Shown piece by piece: positions 14,302 through 21,198 of a DNA stretch of 21,942 nucleotides. A program made the translations under genes and the position numbers. Source of the DNA: a virus. The DNA lies in the IMG/VR virus record IMGVR_UViG_3300020131_000011, positions 1 to 21,942 of that record; one strand, written 5' to 3'. The notes under the pieces were generated by a model. The model did no database searches. It worked only from the letters and a program-made list of their open reading frames with translations, and had not been told where the DNA came from. How positions within the stretch are numbered: the stretch's first letter is position 1; each line of letters begins with the position of its first letter.

Positions 14302-14886
14302 TCACTCTGCAAACGCTGGTATCCAGTGCGGCACCCCACCAATAAATATCCTCAGCCATTTTGCTGGGGAGATGTTAGCTGGAGCGTTTGTGGCCGCGAA
14401 TGTCGCAGTACCTGTTCCAGCGGGTACATCCAATCCGATGATATTCAGTTCGGGTGTAGTGAACGAAATAGTTACATCTTGATTTCCGTCTAGCGTTATC
14501 CCGATATTTTCAGCTCCTATATTATGCTGATATAAGGAGCCGCTTCCATCGCCGCTGATGGTCACGTCATCAGTAGCCCAAAACGATGAACCATTTCCGC
14601 CAACGTACTGTTGTTTCTGGTAACTGGATGATAAATCATTAGCATTAACCAATTCAGTTATCAAGCTGCCGTCGAAACTCCCAACAAAAGGACGAGCATT
14701 CATCTCTCTATATGTTATGCCCTCCTCTGTGTAGAATTTATAGTTGCTTAATCTTCCTCCCCAGATGGATTCGGAACGTATGCTAACCTCCGAGTCGGTT
14801 GCGTTCTGTGTAGCTACAGCCCCGAAGCCCCCGCCTCCCCCGCCTCCACCACCTCCGCCTGTTCCACCTATAATTAAACGAGCCAT
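14302..14886 (-). CDS. Virion protein with poly-glycine N-terminus (short form)
   Basis: The 194-residue protein begins MARLIIGGT followed by eleven glycines, exactly as the 458-residue protein encoded just upstream does; the two then share no obvious sequence. The body is Ser/Thr/Asn/Gly-rich and beta-prone, with phrases such as SFDGSLITELVNANDLSS and GDGSGSLYQHNIGAENIGITL, and ends AKWLRIFIGGVPHWIPAF. No signal peptide, enzyme motif or membrane span is seen. It lies between the tail-completion genes and the tube gene, so a virion decoration or tail accessory role is likely. GGAG stands ten bases before the start, similar to the spacing for its neighbour. Function inferred from position only. 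Confidence 0.75.
   Translation of the reverse strand: MARLIIGGTGGGGGGGGGGGFGAVATQNATDSEVSIRSESIWGGRLSNYKFYTEEGITYREMNARPFVGSFDGSLITELVNANDLSSSYQKQQYVGGNGSSFWATDDVTISGDGSGSLYQHNIGAENIGITLDGNQDVTISFTTPELNIIGLDVPAGTGTATFAATNAPANISPAKWLRIFIGGVPHWIPAFAE
14827..14886 (-). repeat. Poly-glycine N-terminal module, copy 2
   Basis: The first 20 codons encode MARLIIGGT plus eleven Gly. Against the copy at 16228-16287 all 20 residues are the same, yet 13 of the 20 codons differ, every one at the third base. The shared codons include TTA Leu, ATA Ile and ACA Thr. Confidence 0.85.
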
Positions 14887-14910
14887 ATCATCTATTCTCC
14901 ATTACAAGGG

Positions 14911-16287
14911 TTATCTGTCCGAACTGTAATCGGTGTAGAGCCGCATCCAGTCGATGTCTATTGTTTGACCAATGCTTGTGCCACCAACTATGAAGGCTCC
15001 TAGAGTGAATCCCGCCGTCGGGAGTGATGCGAAATTATAATCAGCGAACAGATTACCGTTTATATACAACCTCGTCCTCCCAGTGGAAGGGGTTATTCTC
15101 ATCAAATATTTATTATACGACCCAAATGTTATAGGGAAAGTACCTGAGATACTTACAGAACTCTCTACCCCAGCAACCCAAGAACGAAGTCCGAACCTAT
15201 TATTATCGGCAGGGTAGCTGTAGCTCACCGCAACGCCGTTCTGTGGTTGGGCATCCGCTTGGTCAATGAACCCGATATAGATTCCCCCTTGATTGGATGC
15301 GTTATATACCTGGCCTATACTCATTGACCATTCTAGATTCACTTCGTCTGAGGAAGCTGTGTCTAGGAAGAACACTTCAGTGCTAACGGAAGCATCCTGT
15401 GAGAGAGTAAACCCGCACCGTTCGCTCGACAGCAACCCAACGTCAGGAACTAGCCGGATAATGCCTGGTCGTTTAGCAGTACCAGGCAACAGCGTGACAG
15501 CACCCCCATTCGCTGTGAACGTGCTCAAGTTGGGGATTGTTGTCCCGCCAAAACTTACAAAGTCTTGAATAAGACCAAACCGCTTGGCTGGATTCTCTAG
15601 CTCAGTTTCGTTAGGACCAATGCCCCATGCCCCATCCCCTTTAAGATATAGGGCAGCTGAAGGAGTGCCCGTGCCAAGGGATTCCACATTTATCTGTACG
15701 GGGACTCCAAGTTCGTCTTTAATCGAAAGCTTGTTGTTGTTCTCAGCGGTGATATGCGCCTGGTTTAACCCTCCGCTACTAAACAGAGCAATGGGTCTAG
15801 TAAACTGAAAAAATTCGTTAGTTAGCTCAATCTTCGCACCGGATGAACCTATCTGGAGAGTCATCTTTGGGTCAGGCTGTGAAGCTCCCCCGGTTATCTG
15901 GAAATTATTAGCACTCCAAATCGAAGCGACATTGGTTGGGTCAATTGAGCCGTCCATGTAGAATTCATATAACCAATTCTCTTCAGAATCGGTTATAAAC
16001 CAATCGTATCCCGCGTCGAATTCAGTAGGTGGTGGAAGGACAGTCTTATGAGTTATAAATTCGACGCCCCAGTTGTCCGGTTCGCCAGTGCCCCAAATGA
16101 CATTCGATGCACCATCAACAGCGAACTTTCGTACCCCAGCTACAGACCCTTCAAAAAGTCCTGGCAGGGAATTCTCTACATCCGGAGGGATAATCTTGAA
16201 GGTATAGTCGCCAAGCGTTATCTCGCTGCCGCCACCACCGCCGCCTCCGCCTCCGCCACCTGTACCTCCTATGATTAACCGGGCCAT
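14911..16287 (-). CDS. Virion protein with poly-glycine N-terminus and lectin-like C-terminus (long form)
   Basis: The 458-residue protein starts MARLIIGGT plus eleven glycines, then continues with beta-rich sequence. Middle parts (IGSSGAKIELTNEFFQF and AHITAENNNKLSIKDELG) look like fibre or spike repeats. The last 130 residues (about 315-455: LEWSMSIGQVYNASNQGGIYIGFID, here split, then YLMRITPSTGRTRLYINGN and IDIDWMRLYTD) have the strand order and motifs of concanavalin or laminin-G-like lectin domains, which often bind sugars. No enzyme motif is apparent. The gene lies between a 111-aa unknown and its short partner. A receptor- or surface-glycan-binding virion protein is the best inference; whether it sits on head or tail cannot be told. 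Confidence 0.75.
   Translation of the reverse strand: MARLIIGGTGGGGGGGGGGGSEITLGDYTFKIIPPDVENSLPGLFEGSVAGVRKFAVDGASNVIWGTGEPDNWGVEFITHKTVLPPPTEFDAGYDWFITDSEENWLYEFYMDGSIDPTNVASIWSANNFQITGGASQPDPKMTLQIGSSGAKIELTNEFFQFTRPIALFSSGGLNQAHITAENNNKLSIKDELGVPVQINVESLGTGTPSAALYLKGDGAWGIGPNETELENPAKRFGLIQDFVSFGGTTIPNLSTFTANGGAVTLLPGTAKRPGIIRLVPDVGLLSSERCGFTLSQDASVSTEVFFLDTASSDEVNLEWSMSIGQVYNASNQGGIYIGFIDQADAQPQNGVAVSYSYPADNNRFGLRSWVAGVESSVSISGTFPITFGSYNKYLMRITPSTGRTRLYINGNLFADYNFASLPTAGFTLGAFIVGGTSIGQTIDIDWMRLYTDYSSDR
16228..16287 (-). repeat. Poly-glycine N-terminal module, copy 1
   Basis: Codons 1-20 of the 458-residue protein encode the same peptide as codons 1-20 of the 194-residue protein (14827-14886). 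The boundary of similarity falls straight after the glycine run, where the proteins continue with SEITLG here and FGAVAT there. Confidence 0.85.
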
Positions 16288-16293
16288 GATTGT

Positions 16294-16626
16294 TTAGTCC
16301 TCGCGATACTGTACGTCAATCATGCAGTCGGCAGCACCAGCGGTCAAAGTGTCCGCTGTACTGGAGTTGCAAACCACAATCCCGTTCACAAAGTGGCGAC
16401 CATAGGGAGCGTAGTCCAAGGAAAAGCTTTCGCCGGACGGGACTTTGAACGAGACAGCAGGTGTCGCCCCTGCGGACGGGGCTTCTGCTGCGTCATGTAT
16501 TTGGATAAACTGGTCCGCTCCGGTGTTAATCCCAGTTAGGCCAAACAATCGACCCGAGCGAGTCATCGCCACAACACTTGCAGCAAGCCCGTCACTGTTC
16601 GCATTCTTCATAAAACCGTTTAACAT
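16294..16626 (-). CDS. Small phage structural protein, unknown
   Basis: Two ATG codons are adjacent (16629 and 16626). AAGGAG is only three bases from the first and six from the second, so I chose the second; the product is then 110 residues. It is beta-prone and rich in small residues, with IVVCNSSTADTLTAGAADCMIDVQY near the end (broken by eye into strands), a phrase seen in many unnamed phage structural proteins. It sits between the DUF3168 tail-completion gene and the poly-glycine proteins, six bases before the next start. It may be a decoration or tail accessory protein. No specific function can be given. Confidence 0.65.
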   Translation of the reverse strand: MLNGFMKNANSDGLAASVVAMTRSGRLFGLTGINTGADQFIQIHDAAEAPSAGATPAVSFKVPSGESFSLDYAPYGRHFVNGIVVCNSSTADTLTAGAADCMIDVQYRED

Positions 16627-16636
16627 CATATTCTCC

Positions 16637-16993
16637 TTATCTGTTCAAGAAATAATCGAACTGCAATGCAACTCGGAAAAGCTTTGTATCAAACTCGCGT
16701 TCATTTGCCAGGTGTTGCGTCATATGGCAGTGCGGCTCCAAGGCGTTGCGAACTGCGATTGCTAACTGCTTCACCTGCTTTTCTTCCTTGCTGTAGCAGT
16801 CAACCTGTACGACTTGCCTGTCCACAGTAGGCAGTTCCGAAAGCGTGTTCTCGGGTGCGCCCGCTGGGACAGACCAGACCACGTAAGGCTTGGATGTGTC
16901 CTGAACAGCCTGGCCGCTACCGTAAACCCGAGTCTGGACCAGTGTGGTCACATCGGGCGCTGCGGTTAAGATATCAAAGACCGGAGGAAACAT
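16637..16993 (-). CDS. Tail completion/terminator protein, DUF3168 family
   Basis: The 118-residue protein matches the DUF3168 pattern: an N-terminal helix PPVFDILTAAPDVTTLVQTRV with YGSGQAVQDTSKPYVVW, the strand VDRQVVQVDCYS, a helix KEEKQVKQLAIAVRNALEP and a C-terminal strand FRVALQFDYFL. In HK97-like and SPP1-like phages (gp17 group) this protein caps the tail and joins it to the head. Gene order agrees, since it follows the HK97 gp10-like gene by three bases and precedes the tube gene. Length is normal. Confidence 0.88.
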   Translation of the reverse strand: MFPPVFDILTAAPDVTTLVQTRVYGSGQAVQDTSKPYVVWSVPAGAPENTLSELPTVDRQVVQVDCYSKEEKQVKQLAIAVRNALEPHCHMTQHLANEREFDTKLFRVALQFDYFLNR

Positions 16994-16996
16994 TGC

Positions 16997-17467
16997 TTAC
17001 CTCTTTAAATGCTTTTGGGCAATCTTATCGATTGATTTATTTAGGTCACTTACTGTGACCTCTATAGCTTCCCTAGCCCTTGATGCAAACGCTGGGCGGA
17101 TAAAGGGTTCAGCTGGCTGTTTGCTGGAACCGTACTCCAAAAGGTTAGCAGTCTTTCTCGTTGTGGTGGGTCTCCCTTCCCGGTCCGGGTATGTCTTCCT
17201 GAGGACGCGGACAAGGTAGCGTTCGCCCTTTCCGTCGGACGGGGGCTTGCCCCTGGTCACTTTTATGCTTTGCTCAAGGAGCCCGGTGCTATCGTCCCCA
17301 GCAGTGACCGCTTTTAGGTTAGCGATGACTTGCCTTTGGATGACCCGCGCTCCTTTTCGAAGCGCAGCTTTAACAGGGCCCCCGCGGTTGCTAACGACTT
17401 CCGCTGGGAGCTGCCTCAGCATGCTCAGCGTATGTTCCAAGCCATCGATTTTGAAGTCAACGTTCAT
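16997..17467 (-). CDS. HK97 gp10-like tail-completion/head-tail protein
   Basis: The 156-residue protein has the HK97-gp10-like layout: an N-terminal IDGLEHTLSMLRQLPAEV, a basic helix VKAALRKGARVIQRQVIANL, the central strand KGERYLVRVL, and the C-terminal signature NLLEYGSSKQPAEPFIRPAF followed by a helix. Proteins of this family act at the head-tail interface. It begins inside the last codon of the small coiled-coil gene (four-base overlap) and is followed by DUF3168, matching the order connector, joining protein, gp10, DUF3168, tube in HK97-like phages, except for the inserted sugar cassette upstream. Confidence 0.88.
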   Translation of the reverse strand: MNVDFKIDGLEHTLSMLRQLPAEVVSNRGGPVKAALRKGARVIQRQVIANLKAVTAGDDSTGLLEQSIKVTRGKPPSDGKGERYLVRVLRKTYPDREGRPTTTRKTANLLEYGSSKQPAEPFIRPAFASRAREAIEVTVSDLNKSIDKIAQKHLKR

Positions 17468-17655
17468 AATGGTTCGAACTCCGCACGTTCTCTCCCAATG
17501 GGTTCACCATCAAACGAAAGCACGGGTTCGGAAGTTTGCGGTTCTTCTTCCGCAAGGGAAGCAACAAGTTGAAGGAGTAACGATTCTACCCTGAGCGCAA
17601 TTTTCTCAACGCGCTCCAGTCTTTCCAGCAGTTCGTTATGTTCTTGTTGCGGCAT
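17464..17655 (-). CDS. Small coiled-coil protein, unknown
   Basis: I chose ATG 17655 because GGGGGG lies six bases before it; a longer frame to 17718 has no such signal. The 63-residue product has an amphipathic, probably coiled-coil helix at about 8-35 (ELLERLERVEKIALRVESLL) and an acidic tail. It overlaps the next gene by four bases (ATGA). It follows the 85-base gap at the end of the sugar cassette. No family is recognised. Confidence 0.65.
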   Translation of the reverse strand: MPQQEHNELLERLERVEKIALRVESLLLQLVASLAEEEPQTSEPVLSFDGEPIGRERAEFEPL

Positions 17656-17740
17656 TAGGTTCCCCCCAAAAAAGGACCTTTGTTTATTTCCGTAATTATG
17701 CGCTAAATCCTGCCGCATACAAACATCTAAAAGTCAAGTT
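17656..17740 (-). promoter_or_regulatory. 85-base gap after the sugar cassette: hairpin and weak promoter candidate
   Basis: This is the longest gap in the minus-strand block. An AT-rich six-pair hairpin (CTAAAA, loop, TTTTAG; 17727-17744) overlaps the methyltransferase stop. On the minus strand TTGTAT (17722 to 17717) and CATAAT (17700 to 17695), 16 bases apart, could be a weak promoter driving the tail genes. The hairpin lacks a G/C stem and a T-run, so it is not a standard terminator. Confidence 0.25.
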
Positions 17741-18223
17741 TTAGGTCATTTTATTAAACGCGACAACGCTGTAACTCCAGCACAAATCGCGCTCACTATT
17801 GATGACATTTACAAAGCCCAAGTCCTCGACTAACTTACGCATATCGTCAGGATGCCACTGGTGCAAGTGTTTACGATTGTTCTGCGGCAGCCAGTACTCC
17901 ATATCCGGATGCGGAAGATAAAGAAACAGCACCCCACCGTCAACGAGTCTACTTTTCCAATGCAGCAGGGCTTTCACCGGGTCGGTTAGATGCTCCAAAC
18001 AATGACTAGAGAAGATGTAATCAAATTTATCGTCCGGCAAAGCTTCCGCGGTTGCCCCATGCCGTTTCTCTATGGGGATAGCCCAACCCAAAGGCCAATC
18101 CCCGCATCCTATGTCAAGCCCGCGCCCCTTGCAGAACTGTTCAGCAAATGGAGTGGCGAAGCGGGCTGCATTGCCTTCCTTCAAGTACTGTGGATACAGT
18201 TTGCCCTTGTACTCGTATATCAT
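17741..18223 (-). CDS. SAM-dependent methyltransferase (class I)
   Basis: The 160-residue protein has the class I fold signals: motif I GLDIGCGDWPLG (about 35-46, the SAM-binding loop), the acidic strand end FDYIFSSHCLEHLTDP (67-82) and the LVDGGVLFLYLPHPD segment (93-107). It resembles Methyltransf_11-type enzymes, which methylate sugars, lipids or small molecules. The missing usual C-terminal domain makes it a compact form. It overlaps the GT29-like gene by four bases and closes a four-gene sugar cassette, so methylation of a glycan, on the virion or the host surface, is the likely role. Substrate cannot be read from sequence. Confidence 0.85.
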   Translation of the reverse strand: MIYEYKGKLYPQYLKEGNAARFATPFAEQFCKGRGLDIGCGDWPLGWAIPIEKRHGATAEALPDDKFDYIFSSHCLEHLTDPVKALLHWKSRLVDGGVLFLYLPHPDMEYWLPQNNRKHLHQWHPDDMRKLVEDLGFVNVINSERDLCWSYSVVAFNKMT

Positions 18224-18897
18224 TTTCTTCCCCTCTCCAAGCTCTCCAGTAATGTGTCGTCCATGATAAGCGGGTACTTACTTTTGTTTTCGATTATCCA
18301 GTCGCGCTCCCTGTTCGGCTCGTGACGGATTGGGTCTGCTTGATTTGTAGGTACCCACTTTTCATCCCCATTGTGAATCCTTGATTCAAAGAAGTCGAAC
18401 CCAGTTAAGTAGACTGCGGCAGGGTTGAACGCAAGGATGTCCAGCAAAGCAGCAAACCCAGTAGTCGGAATATGGTTACCCAACAGCGCGAACTTTTTCA
18501 TGAATTCTTCGCGGGTTGGGATGTAGACTGGGCAAAACCACCAGCGCCTCCGTGCGATGTATATGTATTGGAAATGCACCCCGTTCATCCTGCCGTGGCG
18601 CTTATGCCAATCCGTTACCGGGATGGAATCGTCTGGGCACTTGGCCATGCAAAGCGTCACACCATCTTTTTGTAACTGCTCGGAAGTTTTGGAAATGTTC
18701 ACCCCGAAGTAGCTGTAGAAGATATCCGTCCGTTGCCCGCTACCCTGCGCGAGCTTGTAATTATTCACACGAACGACAACGTGATGCGAATCAATATACC
18801 CGGGCTCATTAAGGAAAGCGCTTGGGCCGCCACCCACTAGCGCCACCCTTTGCCCCTCGATGATTGACCGGACATGCTCCCTACTGCAAGAATTCAT
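18220..18897 (-). CDS. Sialyltransferase-like glycosyltransferase (GT29-type motifs)
   Basis: The 225-residue protein has motif order like GT29 and its bacterial or viral relatives: nucleotide-binding VALVGGGPSAFLN (18-30), VVVRVNNYK (40-48), TDIFYSYFG (57-65), TTGFAALLDIL (145-155), YLTGFDFFES (163-172) and a late IRHEPNRERDWI (190-201) with the probable catalytic-base His192. True family members move sialic acid from CMP-sialic acid, but distant members may use other sugars, so donor and acceptor are unknown. It overlaps its upstream neighbour by 17 bases and the methyltransferase by four. No signal peptide or membrane span, so it should work in the host cytoplasm. Confidence 0.75.
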   Translation of the reverse strand: MNSCSREHVRSIIEGQRVALVGGGPSAFLNEPGYIDSHHVVVRVNNYKLAQGSGQRTDIFYSYFGVNISKTSEQLQKDGVTLCMAKCPDDSIPVTDWHKRHGRMNGVHFQYIYIARRRWWFCPVYIPTREEFMKKFALLGNHIPTTGFAALLDILAFNPAAVYLTGFDFFESRIHNGDEKWVPTNQADPIRHEPNRERDWIIENKSKYPLIMDDTLLESLERGRK

Positions 18898-19657
18898 TTG
18901 CCACCCACCTTATCTCTTCTTCTGTTGCGGAGTCTATCACATACTTGGAATTCTTGTGGTGATGAATCTTCTCTGGTGTTATTTGCTGGATATATGGGAC
19001 GGGCGATTTAAGTCCGCGTTTGCTCCAGACTGTCAGCGACGGTTTTCCGAAGCACTCTGCTAGAGGGTTCATAAACGAGCAATGCCCTATAAAGCCTTTG
19101 GCGACCTTAGCCATGTCCAGCAGGTCTTTGACGCTTGTCTTTCCAGCTAAGTCCAGAGTCACCCCGTCGAACTTGTGAAGGGGCTTGCCATTGCCCATTT
19201 GAATGATGTTGTAATTCTTTGATATCTCGTCTATCGCAAGTTGCATCTTGCTGAAGTTGGGGAGCAGCTCCATCCCAAAGCCGTCGTTCCTATTCATGGG
19301 AGGACGTACCATTTGCAAGACAACAAACGGCTGGAACCTTTCAAGTATCTGGAGCAATTCGTAATTCTGCGCCCGCCAGCTTATCATCAGCGGGATGTCC
19401 TGCGGCAGCCCTGCGCTGATACAGCAGTCTTGAAATTGAGTTGTTCCTTTAATAGGCTTGCGCTGGGCATAATGGGCAAGGATGTCCACATTATTCCGGC
19501 TGAACTTCTCGGTCGTGCAATCTAGCTGGCTGAATACGTCGGGATAATCAGTTAGAGCTACGACCTTCTTCCCCCGAGTTAATAAATAATCGACTATGGC
19601 TTGCAGGTAAAGCGCATCCCCTAGCCCCCGCCCACTTCTGATTCTAAGACCTGACAT
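18881..19657 (-). CDS. Heptosyltransferase-like (GT9-type) glycosyltransferase
   Basis: I chose ATG 19657 because GGGGGA lies just upstream; a start at 19678 would only add residues without a better signal. The 258-residue protein begins GLRIRSGRGLGDALYLQAIV, the GxGD-type opening of GT9 (ADP-heptose LPS heptosyltransferases), followed by KKVVALTDYPDVF. Its C-terminal half has MAKVAKGFIGHCSFMNPLAE and FGKPSLTVWS, the usual sugar-donor region of this GT-B fold. It is shorter than cellular GT9 enzymes (about 320-350), so one domain may be reduced. Overlap with the neighbouring genes is 37 and 17 bases. Transfer of a sugar to lipopolysaccharide or a virion glycan is possible; donor unknown. Confidence 0.7.
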   Translation of the reverse strand: MSGLRIRSGRGLGDALYLQAIVDYLLTRGKKVVALTDYPDVFSQLDCTTEKFSRNNVDILAHYAQRKPIKGTTQFQDCCISAGLPQDIPLMISWRAQNYELLQILERFQPFVVLQMVRPPMNRNDGFGMELLPNFSKMQLAIDEISKNYNIIQMGNGKPLHKFDGVTLDLAGKTSVKDLLDMAKVAKGFIGHCSFMNPLAECFGKPSLTVWSKRGLKSPVPYIQQITPEKIHHHKNSKYVIDSATEEEIRWVANEFLQ

Positions 19658-20238
19658 ATTTCCCCCAATGGAAAACAATCCAAAGCTGTTTCCCGGCTAC
19701 AGTTTATAATTTCGATGCCTTGCCTCTTTGCGTAAGAAGCAAGCGCTTTGAATTGACTCGGCCAACGGGCGATTGAGTTGCAGTTGGATAAGGGCTTCGG
19801 ATGTTCACCGTGCCAGTGCGACTTCCCGTCTGCTTTCTTTGCATCATACCCCAGCAAGATGATTCTTTTAGCCTTGCCCGCTATTGCGAGCGATATTGCA
19901 TTCGTGCCGGAGTTCCCGAAGTTGGAGAACCATCCCTTACCATGAACAGACAGGGCGCCATATGAACCGCCCGACATCCAGCTGGTCACCCTAATACCGC
20001 GAAACGTTTTATCTACCTGAGCCCGGTATGCATGCCACCAAGCCCCGTCGAAAGCGTAAAGCACATCCGCCCATGGGCACCGCTCGAACGTGTTGTTCGT
20101 GACGATTGTCGGGAGCCCCGATTGCCGTACCAGCTCGCAGTCCTGTTCCGTTAGGCTTGGGCCACTTGCAATGCAAACAACCGTTCTTCCGGACCATAGA
20201 CCTTTTAACTGGTCAATCTTCAACCGCATCCCCAACAT
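19621..20238 (-). CDS. DUF115/GT42-like putative glycosyltransferase
   Basis: I chose ATG 20238: GAGG lies nine bases upstream. GTG 20247 and ATG 20229 are weaker options. The roughly 205-residue product has a Rossmann-like opening TVVCIASGPSLTEQDC and GLPTIVTNNTFERCPWADVLYAFD, then GNSGTNAISLAIAGKAKRII, LLGYDAKKADGKSHWHGEHP. This is the pattern of DUF115/MAF-type and GT42-like proteins, common in phages, with a SHWHGDHP-type motif. Such proteins transfer sugars or use nucleotide-sugar-like substrates, but activity is rarely shown. It starts 26 bases inside the end of the head-tail joining gene, as the first gene of the sugar cassette. Assignment is by motif recall. Confidence 0.7.
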   Translation of the reverse strand: MLGMRLKIDQLKGLWSGRTVVCIASGPSLTEQDCELVRQSGLPTIVTNNTFERCPWADVLYAFDGAWWHAYRAQVDKTFRGIRVTSWMSGGSYGALSVHGKGWFSNFGNSGTNAISLAIAGKAKRIILLGYDAKKADGKSHWHGEHPKPLSNCNSIARWPSQFKALASYAKRQGIEIINCSRETALDCFPLGEICQVLESEVGGG

Positions 20239-20566
20239 AAGCCACACCCTCGGACGCCATAAGAGTCAGGTAATGCAACCCGCTATTTGGGTCGGGCAGT
20301 ACAGCTTCTATCTTATACACTTTGCCGCGGAATACTGCGCGAATTCCGGGTTTAAACTTGTCGTTATAACGGACAGTCATGCGGGTATTTAATTGGCTTT
20401 GAACAGCTTGCGATGAAAGATACTCGCGCCCGGATACAGGGGCAACTTCCGTCGAGATGGGATACCCAAACAAATCAACCCAAGTCTCTACCCGGTCCCC
20501 CTCCGAATCTATCTGGGTGAAAAGTTCTTGGAACTCTACCTTGTGACGTAAGCGCCCGGCTCTCAT
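20213..20566 (-). CDS. Head-tail joining protein (Phage_H_T_join / SPP1 gp16-like)
   Basis: The 117-residue protein has the family start MRAGRLRHKVEFQELFTQID, the conserved VETWVDLFGYPISTEVAPVSGREY (split by eye), the beta strand RMTVRYNDKFKPGIRAVFRGKVYKIEAV and the ending YLTLMASEG. Members form the stopper ring below the connector. It overlaps the gp6-like gene by four bases (ATGA) and precedes, after an overlap, the sugar cassette. Length typical. Confidence 0.92.
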   Translation of the reverse strand: MRAGRLRHKVEFQELFTQIDSEGDRVETWVDLFGYPISTEVAPVSGREYLSSQAVQSQLNTRMTVRYNDKFKPGIRAVFRGKVYKIEAVLPDPNSGLHYLTLMASEGVAYVGDAVED

Positions 20567-21198
20567 GCTAGTGACATCCGAATTTGATGTGGTTTAAGCA
20601 GGGAGCGGACGCCGTTTGCAATAGCCACGAGGGGCTTGTCCGCAACGTCTTCCCGGTTTTCGTACAAGTGCCCAAGCTGCAACAGTATTGCGGCCTTGAT
20701 AGTGAAAGGAAGCGGGCCTAATGCATCGCTGCCCATTGCGGCAGCCCTATATGTAATCCGGATTTCCGCGTTGGGCTCGCTGTTGCGTAGGCTTGGCCAT
20801 TGCGTGACTGGGTAGACTGTATTCGTATATGGGCTAAACGTGAAGTCAACAGCAGCATCACTTCCCTCACCGAAACTGAAGTTGGTGATTTCCGCTACTG
20901 GCCCAAAAGGAAGAACAATGCCTCCGTTATCCGATGGGAACGAGTCAATAACGGCCATGATGGTCTTTTCCGTTAGGCTCATGCCTAGATAGTTCTCACA
21001 GGCCTGGCGGGCTGCCGACAAATATAGAGCAACCAGAGAATCGTCCGGATGCCCGTCGCTATCTATTGGGTCGAGTCGCAAGTGCGCCCGGCATTCCTCG
21101 AGTGTTAAGGGCTCCTCAGTTGTTTCACTCAGCACCATCACCCGCGTGGCGCTGCCAGGATATGTGAGCTGGTTCCGGCTCCAGGTATGCCTTCTCAT
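20563..21198 (-). CDS. Head-tail connector, HK97 gp6-like
   Basis: The 211-residue protein carries the gp6-like adaptor hallmarks: PLTLEECRAHLRLD near residues 30-43, DDSLVALYLSAARQACENYLG (52-72), then beta strands giving NGGIVLPFGPVAEITNFSF and a C-terminal helix ending LLQLGHLYENRED. The family forms a ring on the portal that the head-tail joining protein docks to. The start at 21198 overlaps the collagen-like stop by four bases. A shorter start at residue 21 (MVLSETTEEP) is possible, and it would remove a poorly conserved basic leader. Confidence 0.9.
   Translation of the reverse strand: MRRHTWSRNQLTYPGSATRVMVLSETTEEPLTLEECRAHLRLDPIDSDGHPDDSLVALYLSAARQACENYLGMSLTEKTIMAVIDSFPSDNGGIVLPFGPVAEITNFSFGEGSDAAVDFTFSPYTNTVYPVTQWPSLRNSEPNAEIRITYRAAAMGSDALGPLPFTIKAAILLQLGHLYENREDVADKPLVAIANGVRSLLKPHQIRMSLA

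Noticed and set aside
17727-17744. Rho-independent terminator at the end of the methyltransferase gene
   Set aside because: The six-pair stem is A/T-only apart from its closing pair and is not followed by a T-run on the minus strand.
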